From NCBI GenBank assembly GCA_013399695.1, contig VXAU01000757.1, forward strand, positions 81,804 to 145,803: DNA of 64,000 nucleotides, in the 5' to 3' direction. Shown in pieces: positions 1 to 13,800 of this stretch (position 1 is the first letter of the stretch; each line of letters opens with the position of its first letter). This DNA comes from Formicarius rufipectus. Taxonomy: Eukaryota; Chordata; Aves; Passeriformes; Formicariidae. The notes below the pieces were generated by a model. The model saw only the letters and a list, made by a program, of their open reading frames with translations. It had not been told where the DNA came from and made no database searches. Position numbers and translations under genes: made by a program.

Positions 1-3000
1 GTGAAATATTTAGTAATATTTACACTGGAATACTGCTAACAGATAGTGCTGCATCTTTTTACGTATGGAGCAAAGGGCTGACTTGCTGCTATACAAACTG
101 CTATTTTGATAAGAATACCTTCTGCTTGGGAACTATTCTTATTTTTCAAGTGTTATTTCAAATCCATGTTATAAAATGTTTATACGTGCACTTAGGAGCA
201 TGGTTATGGTATAGATGTAAAAGGGAAAAAAAACCCTAACCCACAACTGGTGTCTTTTGTCACACTTAAAATGTCAGAATGGATTTGCAGAGCTCTCACC
301 CTTGGGCTGTGCAAAGCCAACTCTCACAACATGGAGGGTGCTGCTAAAGTGCCCAGATGCCCCCCAACCCCCAGCACACTTCTATGGTGCTCACACCCAC
401 AGGATAATCCAAGAAATCCGGAGGGAAGCAGAGTGGGTCTGTCACCTTAAGGATGTGAAAGATGTCCCTGTGGCAATAAAAGCATTCCTAAGTGCATCTC
501 CAACCATAAATCATTTTCAGAATTGCTCCTGGCTTTTTAATTTATTTCATTTGGAGGATTTATAGTGCTCTGATGTGCCAGAAAGTTTATTCCATGGGCT
601 GCCCGTCATGTGGCACGCTATTGGCAAAGTACCAGGCTCTGGTCCACGTTAATCTAAACCTCTGCAATGATCATCTACAGTTTCTAATAAATGACTGATA
701 ACTCAATGTGTAACTCTAGCAGTGATTAAAGTTAACATCAGCACAGAGTGCAGGCCGTTTCAGCTGCTTTTGATGGCTACTTGCCATTCTCCCTTTTTAG
801 TATTGCCATCACTGAAACAAAAAGCTTCTTGTTTGAAAATTATTTATGGAGTGTTGCAATGCTTTATAAGATTTTCATACACCACTCTGCAGGCTGGTAT
901 CCTTTTGGATTAGAATGTACTCTCAATTTCAGTCTATGGATGAAAGTAACTTGATTTCTTTTCATAGTTTGCAGCTCCAGAAATGTCCATGAATACGTAT
1001 TCCATCTTTTGACACTCCTTTGCGCCAGCTTTTAGGGAAGGCTGTGCAGAATCAGAGAAATTAAAGATGGAGCAGTCCCATTAGACCATCCAGCTCCTCT
1101 GCCTCCCCATGCAGGCCGGTGCTTTCTGAATGTAGCTGTCTTGTACTCAAGTGGGTCCCAGCTGAGGGGCTTCTGCTGTATCCCCACTGGGCTGACAAAC
1201 AACCCCAGATAATGACTTAAAGAAGGACCTATTGGCACTCACCCTAAATTTGCCCCTTGTTCTTTTTTCCTGGTTCCCCTGATATAAACCCAGTATTTTG
1301 TATTAAACCATACGCCTCCACTGCTGGTATTCACATTTACCTCCATCAACATGGTATCGCCTGTTTCCTTTAGTGATGTGCAAAAGCACTGGCCAGGAAC
1401 CACAACACACCTCAGGAAGAGGTGTGTGAAAACAGAACAAAAAAAATCAATTACTGCCTCAATGAATTAATTGCTCAGATGAAATAAATTTACAACATGC
1501 ACAATAGGTAACAAGAAATAAACACCGAGGTTTGGAGGGCAAAGCATTTCAAAGTTACAAAAGACAAAGTTGCCCATGCCACCCTCTCTCAAATTTTGTA
1601 AATGCCATTTTTAGTGACAATGTTGTTCCCTGGTCCATCTGTCAGTCCCCCTTTCCCAGCCATTCCCAAAACAGGCATGAGACTACATCTGTGTACCATT
1701 TGCTTTTGATCCCTGCATTCCCTCTCTTGATGAGGCACCACGTTTCTGGGCATTTCCTCTTGCTTGGACCACCTCACTCTTGCTGTGCATCTGCCAGTTC
1801 TTGCTTCTATTCTTCTGAGCCATTTTCCTCCATGCCTTTTCTTCCACTGCCTATTTCCTTTATTCCTCTAACCCATTCCACTGCCTTTCTCTCCCCCCAG
1901 TCTAGTTTTTGCCTGCTGATGGAATTACACTCCAGCTGGCACCATGCACAACACTGACACCACGAAAGGCAGATGCTGTGGATTGGGACCATTTTGCCCC
2001 TTGCCACAGGTTGATGCTCTGAAATGTGCAAGTTTTACAGATCTCAATCACCTGTTTCCAGATATGGGCTGAAAACTCCCAGCCCACTCTCTATTTTTAC
2101 TTAGTTATATTTTCCGACACTTTTTTAGAAGAAGTTCAGTCAAGGAAGACATCTACCTAGAAAATTTCAGTCCAAGCAATTAGCTCGCCAACGCCACAAC
2201 TGTAGCATAATGAAGAATACATCTTTTATGACTCTTATAAGTGTTTGAGACTCTAACTTCTGCCTAGAGTAAGTGTAATTTCTAAGGAAGGATTTAAAGC
2301 TCTATTTGTGCTTTGCTTATGCACTTCATTACTCTTCTCTGGAAACATACCCTATTGACCAATTATGCTGTGTTCAAACACACATGCAGCAATTAACTTA
2401 CTCATCTGCCTCACCTGTCACACGTGTATTTAAAATTCTGTCTTAGCATCTCAGCGTTTCTTAATCTTGTCAGCAAAACCCAAAGCACTGATGTATTCTG
2501 AGGTGCAGCACATTTTTCTTTCTCTCTGTGTTGTACTAGTTTTACACCCCATTGAGTTCAGGAGAGCTATACAGCAGGAAATTAGGCCCAAAGTACATAT
2601 AGAGGTTTAAATCTGATCCTAAAACACTGTAACACACTGCTCTGAGGCCCTCTAATGGAGACAATGGCAGCCACAATCAGCAAAATTAAATGAAATTAAC
2701 ACTTAACAAAGACATTTCCACTGGAGAAGGCAGCTCAGGGAACACATTTTCAGTTAAGAGTGGATAGATAATTTTCTGTTGAAGCGATTTTTAGTTATGT
2801 ATTTATTTGTTTATTCAGAGCAGAAGGTCATGAGTGTTTTTTTAGTGAGAAGCAGTGATGGGCAGTGAGTGAAATTTGATTTGTGAAAAGAGCACATGTG
2901 AAACATCCAGGTCTCTGCTGGTCCTCTTTGCTAGGGAGGTCATTTCTACTGGGGACATCCCTGCTTCTCTACTGTGTCTCTGAGGACAGTCTGTGGTCCA

Positions 3001-5589
3001 GCTGAGGTGGTCCAGCCAGTAGCCATGAGTACCTGGCCATCCTCTCTGAAAATGGTACACATTGCTAATACTGTCTAATTTGTATTTGTGGTGGTTTTGT
3101 TTTGGGCCTCTGGACACTTGGTATTTAGCCAGGGGTAAATGGCCACAGTAGTCTAACACAACACATGCAAGAAGCAGCATACCCTCCCTTGCTGCTAACA
3201 TACCCATTTCACCCTGACTGGCTGTGTGGAATTGCTTTGAGATACAGCTGCTCCTTCCTGTCTGACAAATCCTAAGCCAGCACAGTGCCAAGATGGCCCT
3301 GCTTCTCAGCAGTTCGTGTTAGGACTCTGCATTGGCACTGTCAGGACAAGCTTAAGAAAACTTTAAGAAATTGTGAAACAGCTTTTCCTTCAGTCTTCTG
3401 GCGATACCTTTCACTTCTGTCTCAGCTGCCTCCTCCTTAAGTGTCTTAAAGAAATAGGAGTTGTGGGAATTTGCTCAGGGTAATGGTGGGGAAAAAGTAA
3501 AGATTTTTTTCTCAATCACTGTTGAAATATACTCACTCTAGATCCCATTGTGTTGTTGGAATACACTGGACATCCACATTGTAACAGTAGCCAAAGATAT
3601 CTGTCATTTCTGACTCTTCCTGTAAGCTGAGGCATTAGTCACAGAGCTGTGCCTTTTTTATTTAAACCTGCATTCCACACTCAGGAATAAAGAAGGAAAC
3701 TATATAAAGATTATTCTCATTTCATTTGCTAGACTGAACAAGCCTAGTGACCTACGCCAGATCTCCAAGAAACACAGTAGTTCCCAGGCCAGCCTTGGTA
3801 CATCCTCGAGATATTTATTTAAAGCTACTTGAGCTTTTAACAGGTGCGGGGCAGATCAGGAGTTTTTAGGAGCCATTTTGAAGCACACTTAGTAGAAGAG
3901 ACTCAGAATGACACTATTTTACAGACTAGCACAGGTATTTTTGTGAGTGTTTGCTGTCTTCATGGATGGGTGCAGTCTAGCTGCCATGTGGGGAAAAATA
4001 AGTGTTTGTGTAGATGGTCCCCACTCTGCTGTCATCAAACAATAAAACAATGCATCTGAAAGTACTGAAGAAACTAGAAGGAAGTCCCTGGTGCCAAGAT
4101 CTATAGTTAGAGGGACATTACTGGATGACGTGATCCTACCAGATTACAGGGTTTATTTTTTTACATTAGAGGACTCATCAGCCCTGAAGGGACTGAGGGA
4201 GGGAGGATGGCGAGGACAAAACCACCTGAATGTGCAGTATGGCAGGTTTAAAGCTTCGAGTCCCAGGGCTCAGTGCACACAGCATCTATCTAATATCCTT
4301 GTGGCTTCTGGGCTTCAGCCTGAGAATTGCTCCAGCACCGTGTGCCACAGAACAACCCCTCTGTGCCCACATTATGCTTTTCTTAACATTCAGAGTGAAA
4401 CAACAAAAGTTCCCCTTTTCCTTTACAGCTCTTTCACTTTTCACCTAATGAAGGTGGAATATAAAATGTTGAAGGAAAAAGCAGTTTTTCCCCGACAGGA
4501 GAATTTCCTTTTCAGTTATTTTTAATCTGACATCTGTTTTAACATGCACTCACACACTACATTTATTTTAATTTTTTCCCTCCCTTGTGTTTTATTATTT
4601 ACCTCCTGTTCCAAAGAGATCACAAAAGATTACACTTCTGTGAAGCAATAACAGCAGTGGTGATGATCTCTCTTACTTCTCACAACTTCTCTTTTTACCC
4701 CTCTGTTTTTCCTTTATCTACATCTTCCCATCACCACCCTCCCAGAGGCCTCGTTACAGTTGCTATCAGACAGGATGAAGGATTTCACTTTTTTTTTGGA
4801 ATTGGACAGATACATGCTAACTAGAACACAAAGTATTTCTTCTTCAGAGCCTGGATAGTCGTTTTTTGCTCAGTTTCAATTCTTGCCTTTATATAAGCAA
4901 GAAATCACACTCTGGGTCAGCTGGTGCCTGTCCTTTGAAGAAAACCCCAGACTCTGCTGAAGGCAGCAGAAAGCAGCCAGTGCTGAGACGTGCCAGCCTA
5001 CAGCCAGACTTCTGACATGATGCTGGCTGAATGTTTCATTTCCCTTGGAAATGAAGATAACATCCTTAATCATCTTACATGTAATTAAACTAAATAATGG
5101 AGCATATGCATTCTTCAGCTTCTCCTAAGAAGCTGGTTGCTCAGGTCTTAGCATTAGGGTAATAAAAAAAGAGTTATCAATGGACCAGAAACCACTACAC
5201 AGAGTTTTAGCACCTTCCAGCCCCAGGGCAATCTCTCAGGCAGTGAGCGCACAGGCTGGTTCGTGCAGCAGTTAGGATCATTGGTAAAGTTTTCCACCCT
5301 CTTGCTCTCCAGGTTGTGGCAGGGGCAGAGACCCCTAACCTATGGGATCTCCTAACCAGCCTTGCCACTGGCTCGACCCAGATGTAGGAAGGGAACTGGT
5401 TGGCTGGTTCGCTTATCTGTTACATAGGTGAGAACTAATTTAAGCCTTCAAATAAAAACAGAGAATATGCTATTACTGAAATGAAGAAGTCAGCTTATGA
5501 AGCATTCCCTCATTTTTATGGGCAAATAATTCATTTTATGATTTGGTTTTAAAGGGCACTGCAGTGCACAGAGATGACACTAATCTCCA
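1..5589. other. Intergenic, downstream of DERA
   Basis: AT-rich unique sequence. Open frames on both strands, the longest 149 codons at 2842-3291 minus, show no family I know and no splice-site support. A possible old repeat remnant at about 1050-1220 was not identifiable. No RNA gene was seen. Confidence 0.6.
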
Positions 5590-5982
5590 CCAGCTGAGCA
5601 TGTAAAGGGCCTGTTCAGCCACAAGAAGAGAAGACTGAGAGGGGATCTCATTAATGTCCATCAGTATATGATATGAAGGGAGAGCGCCAGGAGGATGGAG
5701 CCAGGCTTTGCTCAGTGCTGCCAAGAAATAGAACAAAAGAAAATGGGTAGAAATTGATGCTCAAGGAAGGTTCACCTGAACATGAGGAAGAACTTCTTTC
5801 CTGTGTAGGTGACCATGCACTGGAACAGGTTGCCCAGAGAGGTTGTGGAAACTCCCTCACTGGGAATATTTGAGAGCCATCCAGATGCAATCCTGGGCCA
5901 TGTGCTCTAGGATGACCCCGCTTCAGCAAGAAGATTGTGGTCCCTTCCAACCCAACCCAGTCTGTGATTCTGTGATTCCTCT
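5590..5982 (+). mobile_element. CR1 LINE 3' fragment
   Basis: Plus-orientation CR1 tail with the familiar CTGGAACAGGTTGCCCAGAG and CCCTTCCAACCCAACCCAG segments, ending in the octamer-like repeat TCTGTGATTCTGTGATTC. It lies in the region downstream of DERA. No intact reading frame. Confidence 0.93.
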
Positions 5983-6539
5983 ATTCCCCCATACAGAAAG
6001 CAAGGCTTGAAGAAAACAAGTGTTGTCAATTCCTGTATGGCTTCCTCAGTTTGTTAACATTCTTTAAAAAGCCGTTTGTTTTCATCTCAGCTAAAGAAGC
6101 AATTTTAAATTTATGCTTTTACAATTCAGTGTTTTCAAATGCTCCCTGTGATCTCAAGAGATGTGAAACTGTTGTCTCAAGAAAGCTTTTCTTTCAGAAG
6201 ACCATATTTTCTGCAATTTCCAAGAATTAGCAATCCACAAGATGTCCCCAGTGCTCAAAACACAGCCCCTTAAAGTCACTAGACTCATTAGGAATGGTTA
6301 GAGCATCTTCTTGGTACTTTTTCACAACATCAGTGTTAAATTTCATTGAAGTATACTAAACTAACTTTCTCTTGTTGTCACTGTAGGTCCTCGTGGAGTG
6401 GGAAAGATTTGTCAAGTGCCTACAACAGAGGAAAAGTCTCTACAACCCAAATGGTTGGGACCTGATAATCACCCATCACTTGCTTACTCTTCTTTTACAG
6501 GAGTGGAAGGACTGCAAGCTTTCCTGATGCCTTTTTCTA

Positions 6540-6656
6540 AGTCTTAGAAAAGCCTGGTTCCATCCTCTTGAAATCCTCCCTTCATACTTACATACATTGA
6601 GGAGATCTCCTCTCAGTCATCTCTTCTTGAGGCTGAACAGTCCCTTTGAATGCTAA
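6540..6656 (-). mobile_element. CR1 LINE internal fragment
   Basis: The plus strand reads GAGATCTCCTCTCAGTCATC and GAGGCTGAACAGTCCC, the reverse complement of the CR1 segment just upstream of its 3' UTR. Both ends are degraded. Confidence 0.75.
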
Positions 6657-9600
6657 AAGATGGAGACCAAAGCTGAAAGCTTTGATTGTGCCCGAAGGTG
6701 GACATCAGCATCATCTCTACACATTATAGTGTCTTAATTTAGCGTAATTCTGGCTTTCTGGGATTTTTTAATAAAAACAGTCTATCAGTAATTTTACTGG
6801 CAATGTCTTTGCATATTAAGAATACTCTTCTTTTTGATTCCACTGTTAAATAAGAACTGACCAGATGGACAATTTGTGCCTCTCTCTCCTAGGCAGGTTA
6901 CAGTAAATTAAAAGCAGGTCCCTCCTTCTACTTCTACCCCACATGATAGATATAACCCAGCTGCCAGCACTAGTAATTTCAGCAAAGCTCACCAAGATTT
7001 GGATTTGCTGTTATTGTTTGTGGGGGCTTTCACCCCTAGAGAGGAAGGGAGCCAAAGTTCCAAGTAAGCAAAATAAAATTAAAAGTAGATCAGTCTTCTC
7101 TCTCTCAGTGGCATGTGTTATGGTATATAGTATGTTGCCTGTTTCACAAAGGAAATGAAAAAATGAACTTATGATTGATGAAAAAAAGATATCAAAGTAT
7201 TACTTGTCCCAGCTGCTATGTGTACTTCACATATAATTACTATTTAATATCTTTGTTTCCTATAAACCAGGAAAAAAAATCTTACCCTACTCCCAATTCC
7301 CCCTTCTTGTAAATAAGTTGATGTAGAATATTCTAGATTGGCAGTTTCTACTTGACTTTCTTCTTGAATTTATTCTCCTCTTTGCAAAGTAATGTGGTCT
7401 ACAAAATAAAGCTATTTAAAATCCTAAATGAATAAGTGTTATAAAAATAATAAATTAGTATACAAGACTGACTTGCAGAAAACATATGTTATACTCCGAA
7501 ATATATTTAGACATGAGTGCATAATTGCCTGTTCCTTTTCTAATGGCCTGAAGCACAGTGCTAAATCTGAACTTCTCTCAAAATCTGTGCAGCCACAGAG
7601 CGCCACCCCCTCCACAGTTCCCAACCAGGCTCATGTCCTCCCCCTTTCATGTGTTGTCTGCAGGACTGACAATCAGATGCAGCAGCCTCAATAAATCTCA
7701 GCTGGCCACAGGATCCAGATAGCAGGAAATGGCCATCAGGAAACAAATGGGAAAGCTGGAAGGAAGGGCAGTGGAAGTGCCAGCCAGGGTGAAGAGCTGC
7801 AGGCCCAGGAGACCACATTATGAGACCCTGCCACGCCAGCCTCTGACCTGAGCTCAGAACACATTAGTCCCTGTATGCCCCTGTGTTTGGCTCGCTCATG
7901 CGCTCCATGCTGGCATAAGCCCAATGGTGCTTTTGGCTCTGCCCAGCCTTCTTACAACCACAGCAGGAACCCAGGAGCCCCACACCAGCTCAGCTGGTCT
8001 CCCGACTTGGCTCTGCAATGGACCTCAGACCTGCGCTGTTGGCAGCAGTCTGCTGGATGGACCCTTTGATGTGCCTTGTTGTCTGTCTCCAGCCCAGTCC
8101 TCTACTGTTCCTGATGGGATCCCTGGCCTGGGTTCAACCACTCACATCACTTAGGACTGTTAGCAGACCAATACCTGGCTGGTACCGGTAGCATCTGCAG
8201 GAAGAGTGAGAGACAAGGCTCTGGGTCATGTTGAGGGAACAGACACAAACAATATGAATATAACTTGTGTCACTAAGGAGTTAAAAGAGACAACCAGTTG
8301 CTGAAATACTGAGCCTTCTGCTTACTCCTTGAAAAAACCCACCTCAAAACCAGAATCATCTTTATTTGGATGTTTTTACAGACTGTGTTACTTTTTTCCT
8401 TTTTTCCAAACGAAAAATAAGGGTTTAAATGGAAAAAATATACAAAATTACCTGCCAATCCAGATTCTCCAACAACACTTGTTGGTTTGGATTTGCACGG
8501 TATTTAACTGTGTGTTTGTAATGTTTATGGAAAAGGGCAGTGGCTACCTTTGACTTCTCAGGAAGCTGAACCTCTCCCTCTGCAAACGGCACCTATTCCC
8601 TATGAAGTGAAGTAACCAGCAGCAGCACATGTGCACTCTGAAACAAAGAGGGGAGTCCACAGAACTCCTCCTGTCAAGTTCAATCCACACAGTTCCTGTG
8701 GAAACAATGAGGTTGTTCTCAGAGTCAACTCACACAGGGAGGTGGACGTGCTGGACCTTCATTAATCTTAAAGAACTACACAGAGTCCTTCACCTAGAAA
8801 CTAAAGCATCTTCGAAAGCAGTCTGTATCTTCACTCTAAATGTCCAAAAGACAACCAACAAAAAAGGCTATTTTTAAACTGGTATTACTTTCTGTTATGA
8901 AAGTATGGAAATACACACTAACATCTATACAGCTGGAGCTAAACTGCAGCAAAAGCCAGTATGTGGTTGCTGGGAGGGCATGGCAGAGGGTCAGCCTTGT
9001 AAGCACCTGGTGAGAGCTGACTTTAAATAACAGGCTCTGTATTTCTGAAAGTTCAGCAGCAGAATTTCCCTCTCAATATGCCAACAGGCACTAGATTTTT
9101 TCCTTGAAGAAACTGGCAATGAAATCAGAAGGAAAACCCATGGAATAAAGGGTCACTTTTCAGGAAAACAATCATGTGAAAACAAAGTCACAGTTCAGCC
9201 TCATTTTCTGTGTAGAGACTTAAAGCAGAAAAAGGCTGAGATCCTCAGATGAACTACTTCCTGAGAAATTAAGGCCTATTTTTAGTACTGAGCATTGTCT
9301 ATAGGATTTTGCTCTCTGTATATGTTGTTTCTCTGGTTCTTCCCTAATCACCGTTCCTGTCCAAGGTGGTTTGTAGTGTGCTAGTGATTCAGGTGATATA
9401 ACCAGAAAAAAAAAACCAGAGTTATTATCTTTAGAATAAATCTCTTTGTAATAAATGTACCTTGTAGCTTGATTTACAGCAAAATCCTCCTACTCTTACT
9501 TCCATGATGAGACCTACTTAAGTCAGTGAGACTAGTCATGATGATAAGATAATTAAGTTTTTAGTACAACTCTGGTTAGTGAGCAGAATGCAGTTCTGAT

Positions 9601-10050
9601 ATAATGAATTAGTCTGATAGTCAAGAAGTGTCGATGCTTTCAGTATTATTCTCAATGTGCTCTGAGAAAAGTACATTATTTTACATTAAAGGATTAAACC
9701 CTACATAGGACACAATTCAAATCACCTTTTAAATTAAAGAATTGCTTTTAGAATGGCAAAGTTGAAGTTCAGCCAGCAGTGACACCTGCAAACTGACAGT
9801 CAAATATCCCCTATATTAAAATGGAAAGATTTGCATGAATGTATTTTAAAATGACAGGAGACAGGAATGGGAACTTCTAAGCAAGTTAGACTAAAATTTT
9901 AAGAGCGAAATATCTAAAAATAGGCCCCTGAATGCATAGTTAGGCACCTATATAGAGACTGCTTGATTTTCAGTTGTTCTGATCACCCAGGGCTCCCATT
10001 AACTTCAGGAGCAACTGTGGGTACTCAGCTGTTCTAGAAATCAAGCCACT
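6657..10050. other. Intergenic, between CR1 fragment and DERA 3' end
   Basis: Unique sequence. A moderately GC-rich block at about 7590-8110 contains overlapping open frames on both strands with no recognised product. Nothing else supported. Confidence 0.6.
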
Positions 10051-10674
10051 TTTATTCAAGCATCTAAATATGGATGTCTGTGCCCAAGTTTGGAGGGAAA
10101 AATAAAAAAAAAAAAAAAAAAGAGCTTTTTTTTTATACAGAAGACATTTTATAAAAGAAAGTTATAGCCAAGTTTCATTCTTCTTTCCAGGTACAATGCT
10201 TGAAACAGAATCAACATAACAATTAATACTGAAACACATCTGTTCCAGAAGATTTTGTCTGAGGTGAATGGAAATCTATTCCAAGATCAGTAGCTCTTAA
10301 TTAGCAATCTGAAACATTCCATAGATATTTCATATTCTGTGACTCTAAAGTGTTACCAGGCCACCTAAATCTTTTTCATAGTATTTCAGTGTTACCATTA
10401 ATCAGCTTTTCAGCCTGGTCTGAAGAACTTTGCAAGATTAACTTTGCAAATCTGTAAGTATTAACTATTTAACTATTTCAGAAATAACCACTTTTTTCTG
10501 CTTTTGGATCAAGTAAAACCAGCAGACTTGAGCATATTTTTAAATACTATAATATATGAAGAAGGGAGAATTAGGCCTTTAAGTCCATCATATGCACTTG
10601 GTTGTCAGAAGACTTCTGAATGCTGTTTGCTTAAAGACTTCTTATGTAAAAGTAATCCTCAGTTGATTTTGTGT
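10051..10674 (-). other. DERA: Probable DERA 3' UTR
   Basis: Sequence downstream of the DERA stop on the minus strand. The first canonical AATAAA I see on that strand is at 10056-10051, about 620 nt past the stop. A run of A on the plus strand at about 10104-10121 (U-rich in the transcript) lies just before it. The true cleavage site is inferred only; a weaker TATAAA-type signal near 10148-10153 could be used instead. Confidence 0.5.
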
Positions 10675-10731
10675 CTAAGCCATTGCCAGTTCATGCTGAA
10701 GTGCGTAAGAGCCAGTCACATGATAGAAAAT
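10675..10731 (-). CDS. DERA: DERA exon 9 (terminal coding exon, stop TAG)
   Basis: A strong acceptor (pyrimidine-rich tract ending CTTGCAG) precedes 18 codons and a TAG stop. The peptide IFYHVTGSYALQHELAMA aligns without gaps to the human end IYHHVTGRYAAYHDLPMS, with 8 of 18 differing as I recall the human sequence. The length is exactly what a 318-residue protein needs after exon 8, and the phase is 0. The exon was found by motif search because it is too short to stand out as an open frame. Confidence 0.92.
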   Translation of the reverse strand: MFYHVTGSYALQHELAMA

Positions 10732-10837
10732 CTGCAAGAAAAAAGTAAATTTATGATGGAATTATATATGACTACAAAACTGAAAGTGTCAAGGAAGTAA
10801 CAAAATTAAAGGCACTCCAGATGAAGATGATAGATAT

Positions 10838-10883
<46 letters not shown>

Positions 10884-13800
10884 ACAAAAAATATGAGGCA
10901 GTATACCTTTATATATTTGTTTGTAGGACACAAACTAAGGCTCTTGATGCTGTGTTTGGAAAATGAAGGTAAAAAGCAAAGACTCTTGTTGCTTTTAACT
11001 AAGCTTTCAAAAATAGCCAGGTAGAAATCATCTGATTTTGATGATTTTAGTATGTTTGTTTTATTGAATATAATGATTGGGACATTTTTTAGAGCTTTGG
11101 TCACAACTGGGACATTTGTGCAATACCTGGGAGATAAAGGGATACAACCCTCTAGAAATTGGAACAAATGAGGTGACACAATCACTGTGTGTGTTCTAAG
11201 ACTAAGTAATGGCAGTGGCAATGAGAAAGCTCATGCTGCTTTGTCTTAACCAGGGAAATAATTTTAGGTCAAGAGTGAGGCAGAGGGAGTCTGGTAATGA
11301 ATTGAGCCAATAGTATTCTCATTGGAGGAGTGAGTCAGGGGTTCGCAACAGTCATGAATATAACTGACATCTTTCAGAGGTACTATGTTTGTTAAGATGT
11401 GTTAGTATTTCAGTATTTGCTAGGAAAAGTGGGGAAAGGGAACAGAATAGTACTTTTCTCCTCTCCTGAATCCCCTAAATCTCATGTTTTCCCAGCAGCA
11501 ACAGCACAAGGACTCTCAAACTATTTTCTTGGTTAAACCTAATATTCACGTCATCTCCTGAGTTTAGTGAACACAGGAGTGAAGTTCAGAAGCCTTAATG
11601 TTTTGGTAGTTCCTATGACACTACACTGTTCCCAACTATGATGCATCCTTTGGTGTTCGTGCCCTGTGCCAGTGATGTAGGTCATGGGCAGATAGGTCAG
11701 AAGCCTCCTTCCCACCAAGAACTTCTTCCCCAAGAAATAAGCAACATGTAACTTCTCCATCAGCAGCATCATATGTAAGATGAGATGGAACTTTTTCCAC
11801 AGTATGGAAATACACTGTGAACAGCTGTGGTACAGTGACACAAAGGGTCTATGAGGTATTTTGAGGGTCAGTTGAACTGGTAACAGCTGGGAATGCAGGG
11901 GATTGCACTGCCATGATTTTGCAGGTGACTGCATTTATGTACAAACTGAGGCTCTTTGCTCACTGCATTACAAACAGACAATGGTCAGCTGCTGGAATAG
12001 CAGAGTCCCAGTGTCCATAATGATAGGACATATTTAAAGGAATACTGTGCTGGAAGTGAATCTGCCATTAATGATGAATTAGATGTATGTTCTATATCTG
12101 CAAAAACAGTAAGTCAGCATATCTAGAAAAATGACTCTTTATTTCCACAGTTGAAACTTGTCAACAACTCACCTGTTGCTCAATGTCTCCCAGCAAACTA
12201 CTGGCACCCAGGCGAAAGAGATCTGGTGTTAGCCATTCCACTCCCAGTTCCTCCTTCACCAGCATAAGCCAAGTAATAGCTTCTTTTGCTGTCCGAATGC
12301 CCCCAGCAGGTTTAAATCCGACCTTGAGACAGAAAAAGAAAAAAAAAATTTAAAAAAAAAAAAAGTGCAATACACATTTCCATTCATTAGCAACCCTAGA
12401 AGAGCAATCAATGCTTGTACACCTGCAGTCTCAGTGTCTGTGGTGTATGTAGCAGTTCTGCCTGGTAAGGACCTGACTGCAAACAGGATAAGCTCTGGAC
12501 TAGCACTGAGAGCCATCAAGTCTCAGACATCACTGTGAAAGATAACGTTTTCATCCTGAGGGAGTAATACTTTTGACCCCCATGCACTTTCTCAAGAGCT
12601 GGGCTTGAGATCTACTGGGACTACTGCACATATTAAGCCAAGGGATTTAGGTAGGACCTGGAACAACTGCATAATTACCTACTGCCCACACTGCAATCTA
12701 ATTCCAAATATATAACAAATGCACATGCAATAACATAACATTGAAGATGCTGGATTAAAGCATGTGAGACAGCAGACTCATGAGCAGCAGTGAGAGATGG
12801 TTGTACTTTATAAAAATCCTGAGCACCAGAGTCAAACATGGCTTGGCTGTATATTCAAACCTATCAGAGGTTTAATCTTCACTAAAATTTTTCAGATAGG
12901 AAATAAATTAGGCCTGTCTTTATCAAAAATCAAAAGTTTAGTGCTTCACAGGAACTGCAGAACTTCTCTCCCACGCTGGATATGCTTTTCAATCACTTGA
13001 TGTGAGATATATGTCATATTTGGTCAGCTGAACTGCCATGTACATAGAGGCACACATGCCAAGTAAAGGCTGTCTCTGAGGTAAAGCACATCCTGAGTCC
13101 CATGATGGACCTGCTGTGCAGAGCCAGCGCTGAGGTGACTTGTCATATATCCCTAATACCAGTCTTTTATATGTCATTTAAATGCATCTCATTCCAAGAC
13201 AGAGCTTGTGACATACAGCTATCAAATCCCTCATCAAAAACTTCGACACCTACATTAGTCAAAATGTTGGTCTGTAGCAACTAAACTCTTGGAAAACAAG
13301 GAGAATTTGGAAGAAGTGTTTTTGCATTAAAAATTAAATCTCAACAGTATGTAGCGCACAGCAATTTTACCTACACTTCCCTCTGCATAAACCTCCACCT
13401 TCTGCATGAATTATCATTTTGTTTTTTGCAAATAAGCTCCTGAAACCTCACTGCCTTGAGGATTTCTTTGTGCCTTACGGATAACAGAATATAGGGGAAT
13501 CAGAAAGTATCTGTTTTTAAATGTGTTTGGTAATCTTTTTTTATATAGTGATTTCAGGACCAACAAACAGAATAAATCCTCTCACACTGAAGCATTGTGA
13601 TAATAGCATATTTCCAATAAGATTATAAAAGAACAATAGCAGAAAAAGCTTGATGAATCCAAACCACAAAAACTGTGCTTTTGTGGATGGACAAAAGGAT
13701 CCATGAGTGTATGAATCCATATGTTAACACTACAGTTCCAAAAAGAATTTAAACCACAGCAACTGGGAAAGAATCTTCTAGATAATAAATCAAAATATGT

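Noticed and set aside
1050..1220. Possible ancient SINE/CR1 remnant (AGAATCAGAGAAATTAAAG, CCAGCTCCTCTGCCTCCCC)
   Set aside because: Too diverged to assign to a family by eye.
2842..3291. 149-codon minus-strand open frame
   Set aside because: No recognisable motif, and no supporting signal or context.
4990..5040. Minus-strand QHHVRSLAVGWH, superficially like the DERA tail
   Set aside because: No acceptor at the right place and only scattered identities.
7490..7545. Minus-strand GTGNYALMS-like peptide resembling the DERA C-terminus
   Set aside because: It lacks the right phase and stop position, and the true terminal exon at 10675-10731 fits length, phase and acceptor exactly.
11551..11934. 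127-codon minus-strand frame, considered as a transposon or pseudogene remnant
   Set aside because: No reverse transcriptase, transposase or gene motif could be identified, and no repeat consensus was recognised.
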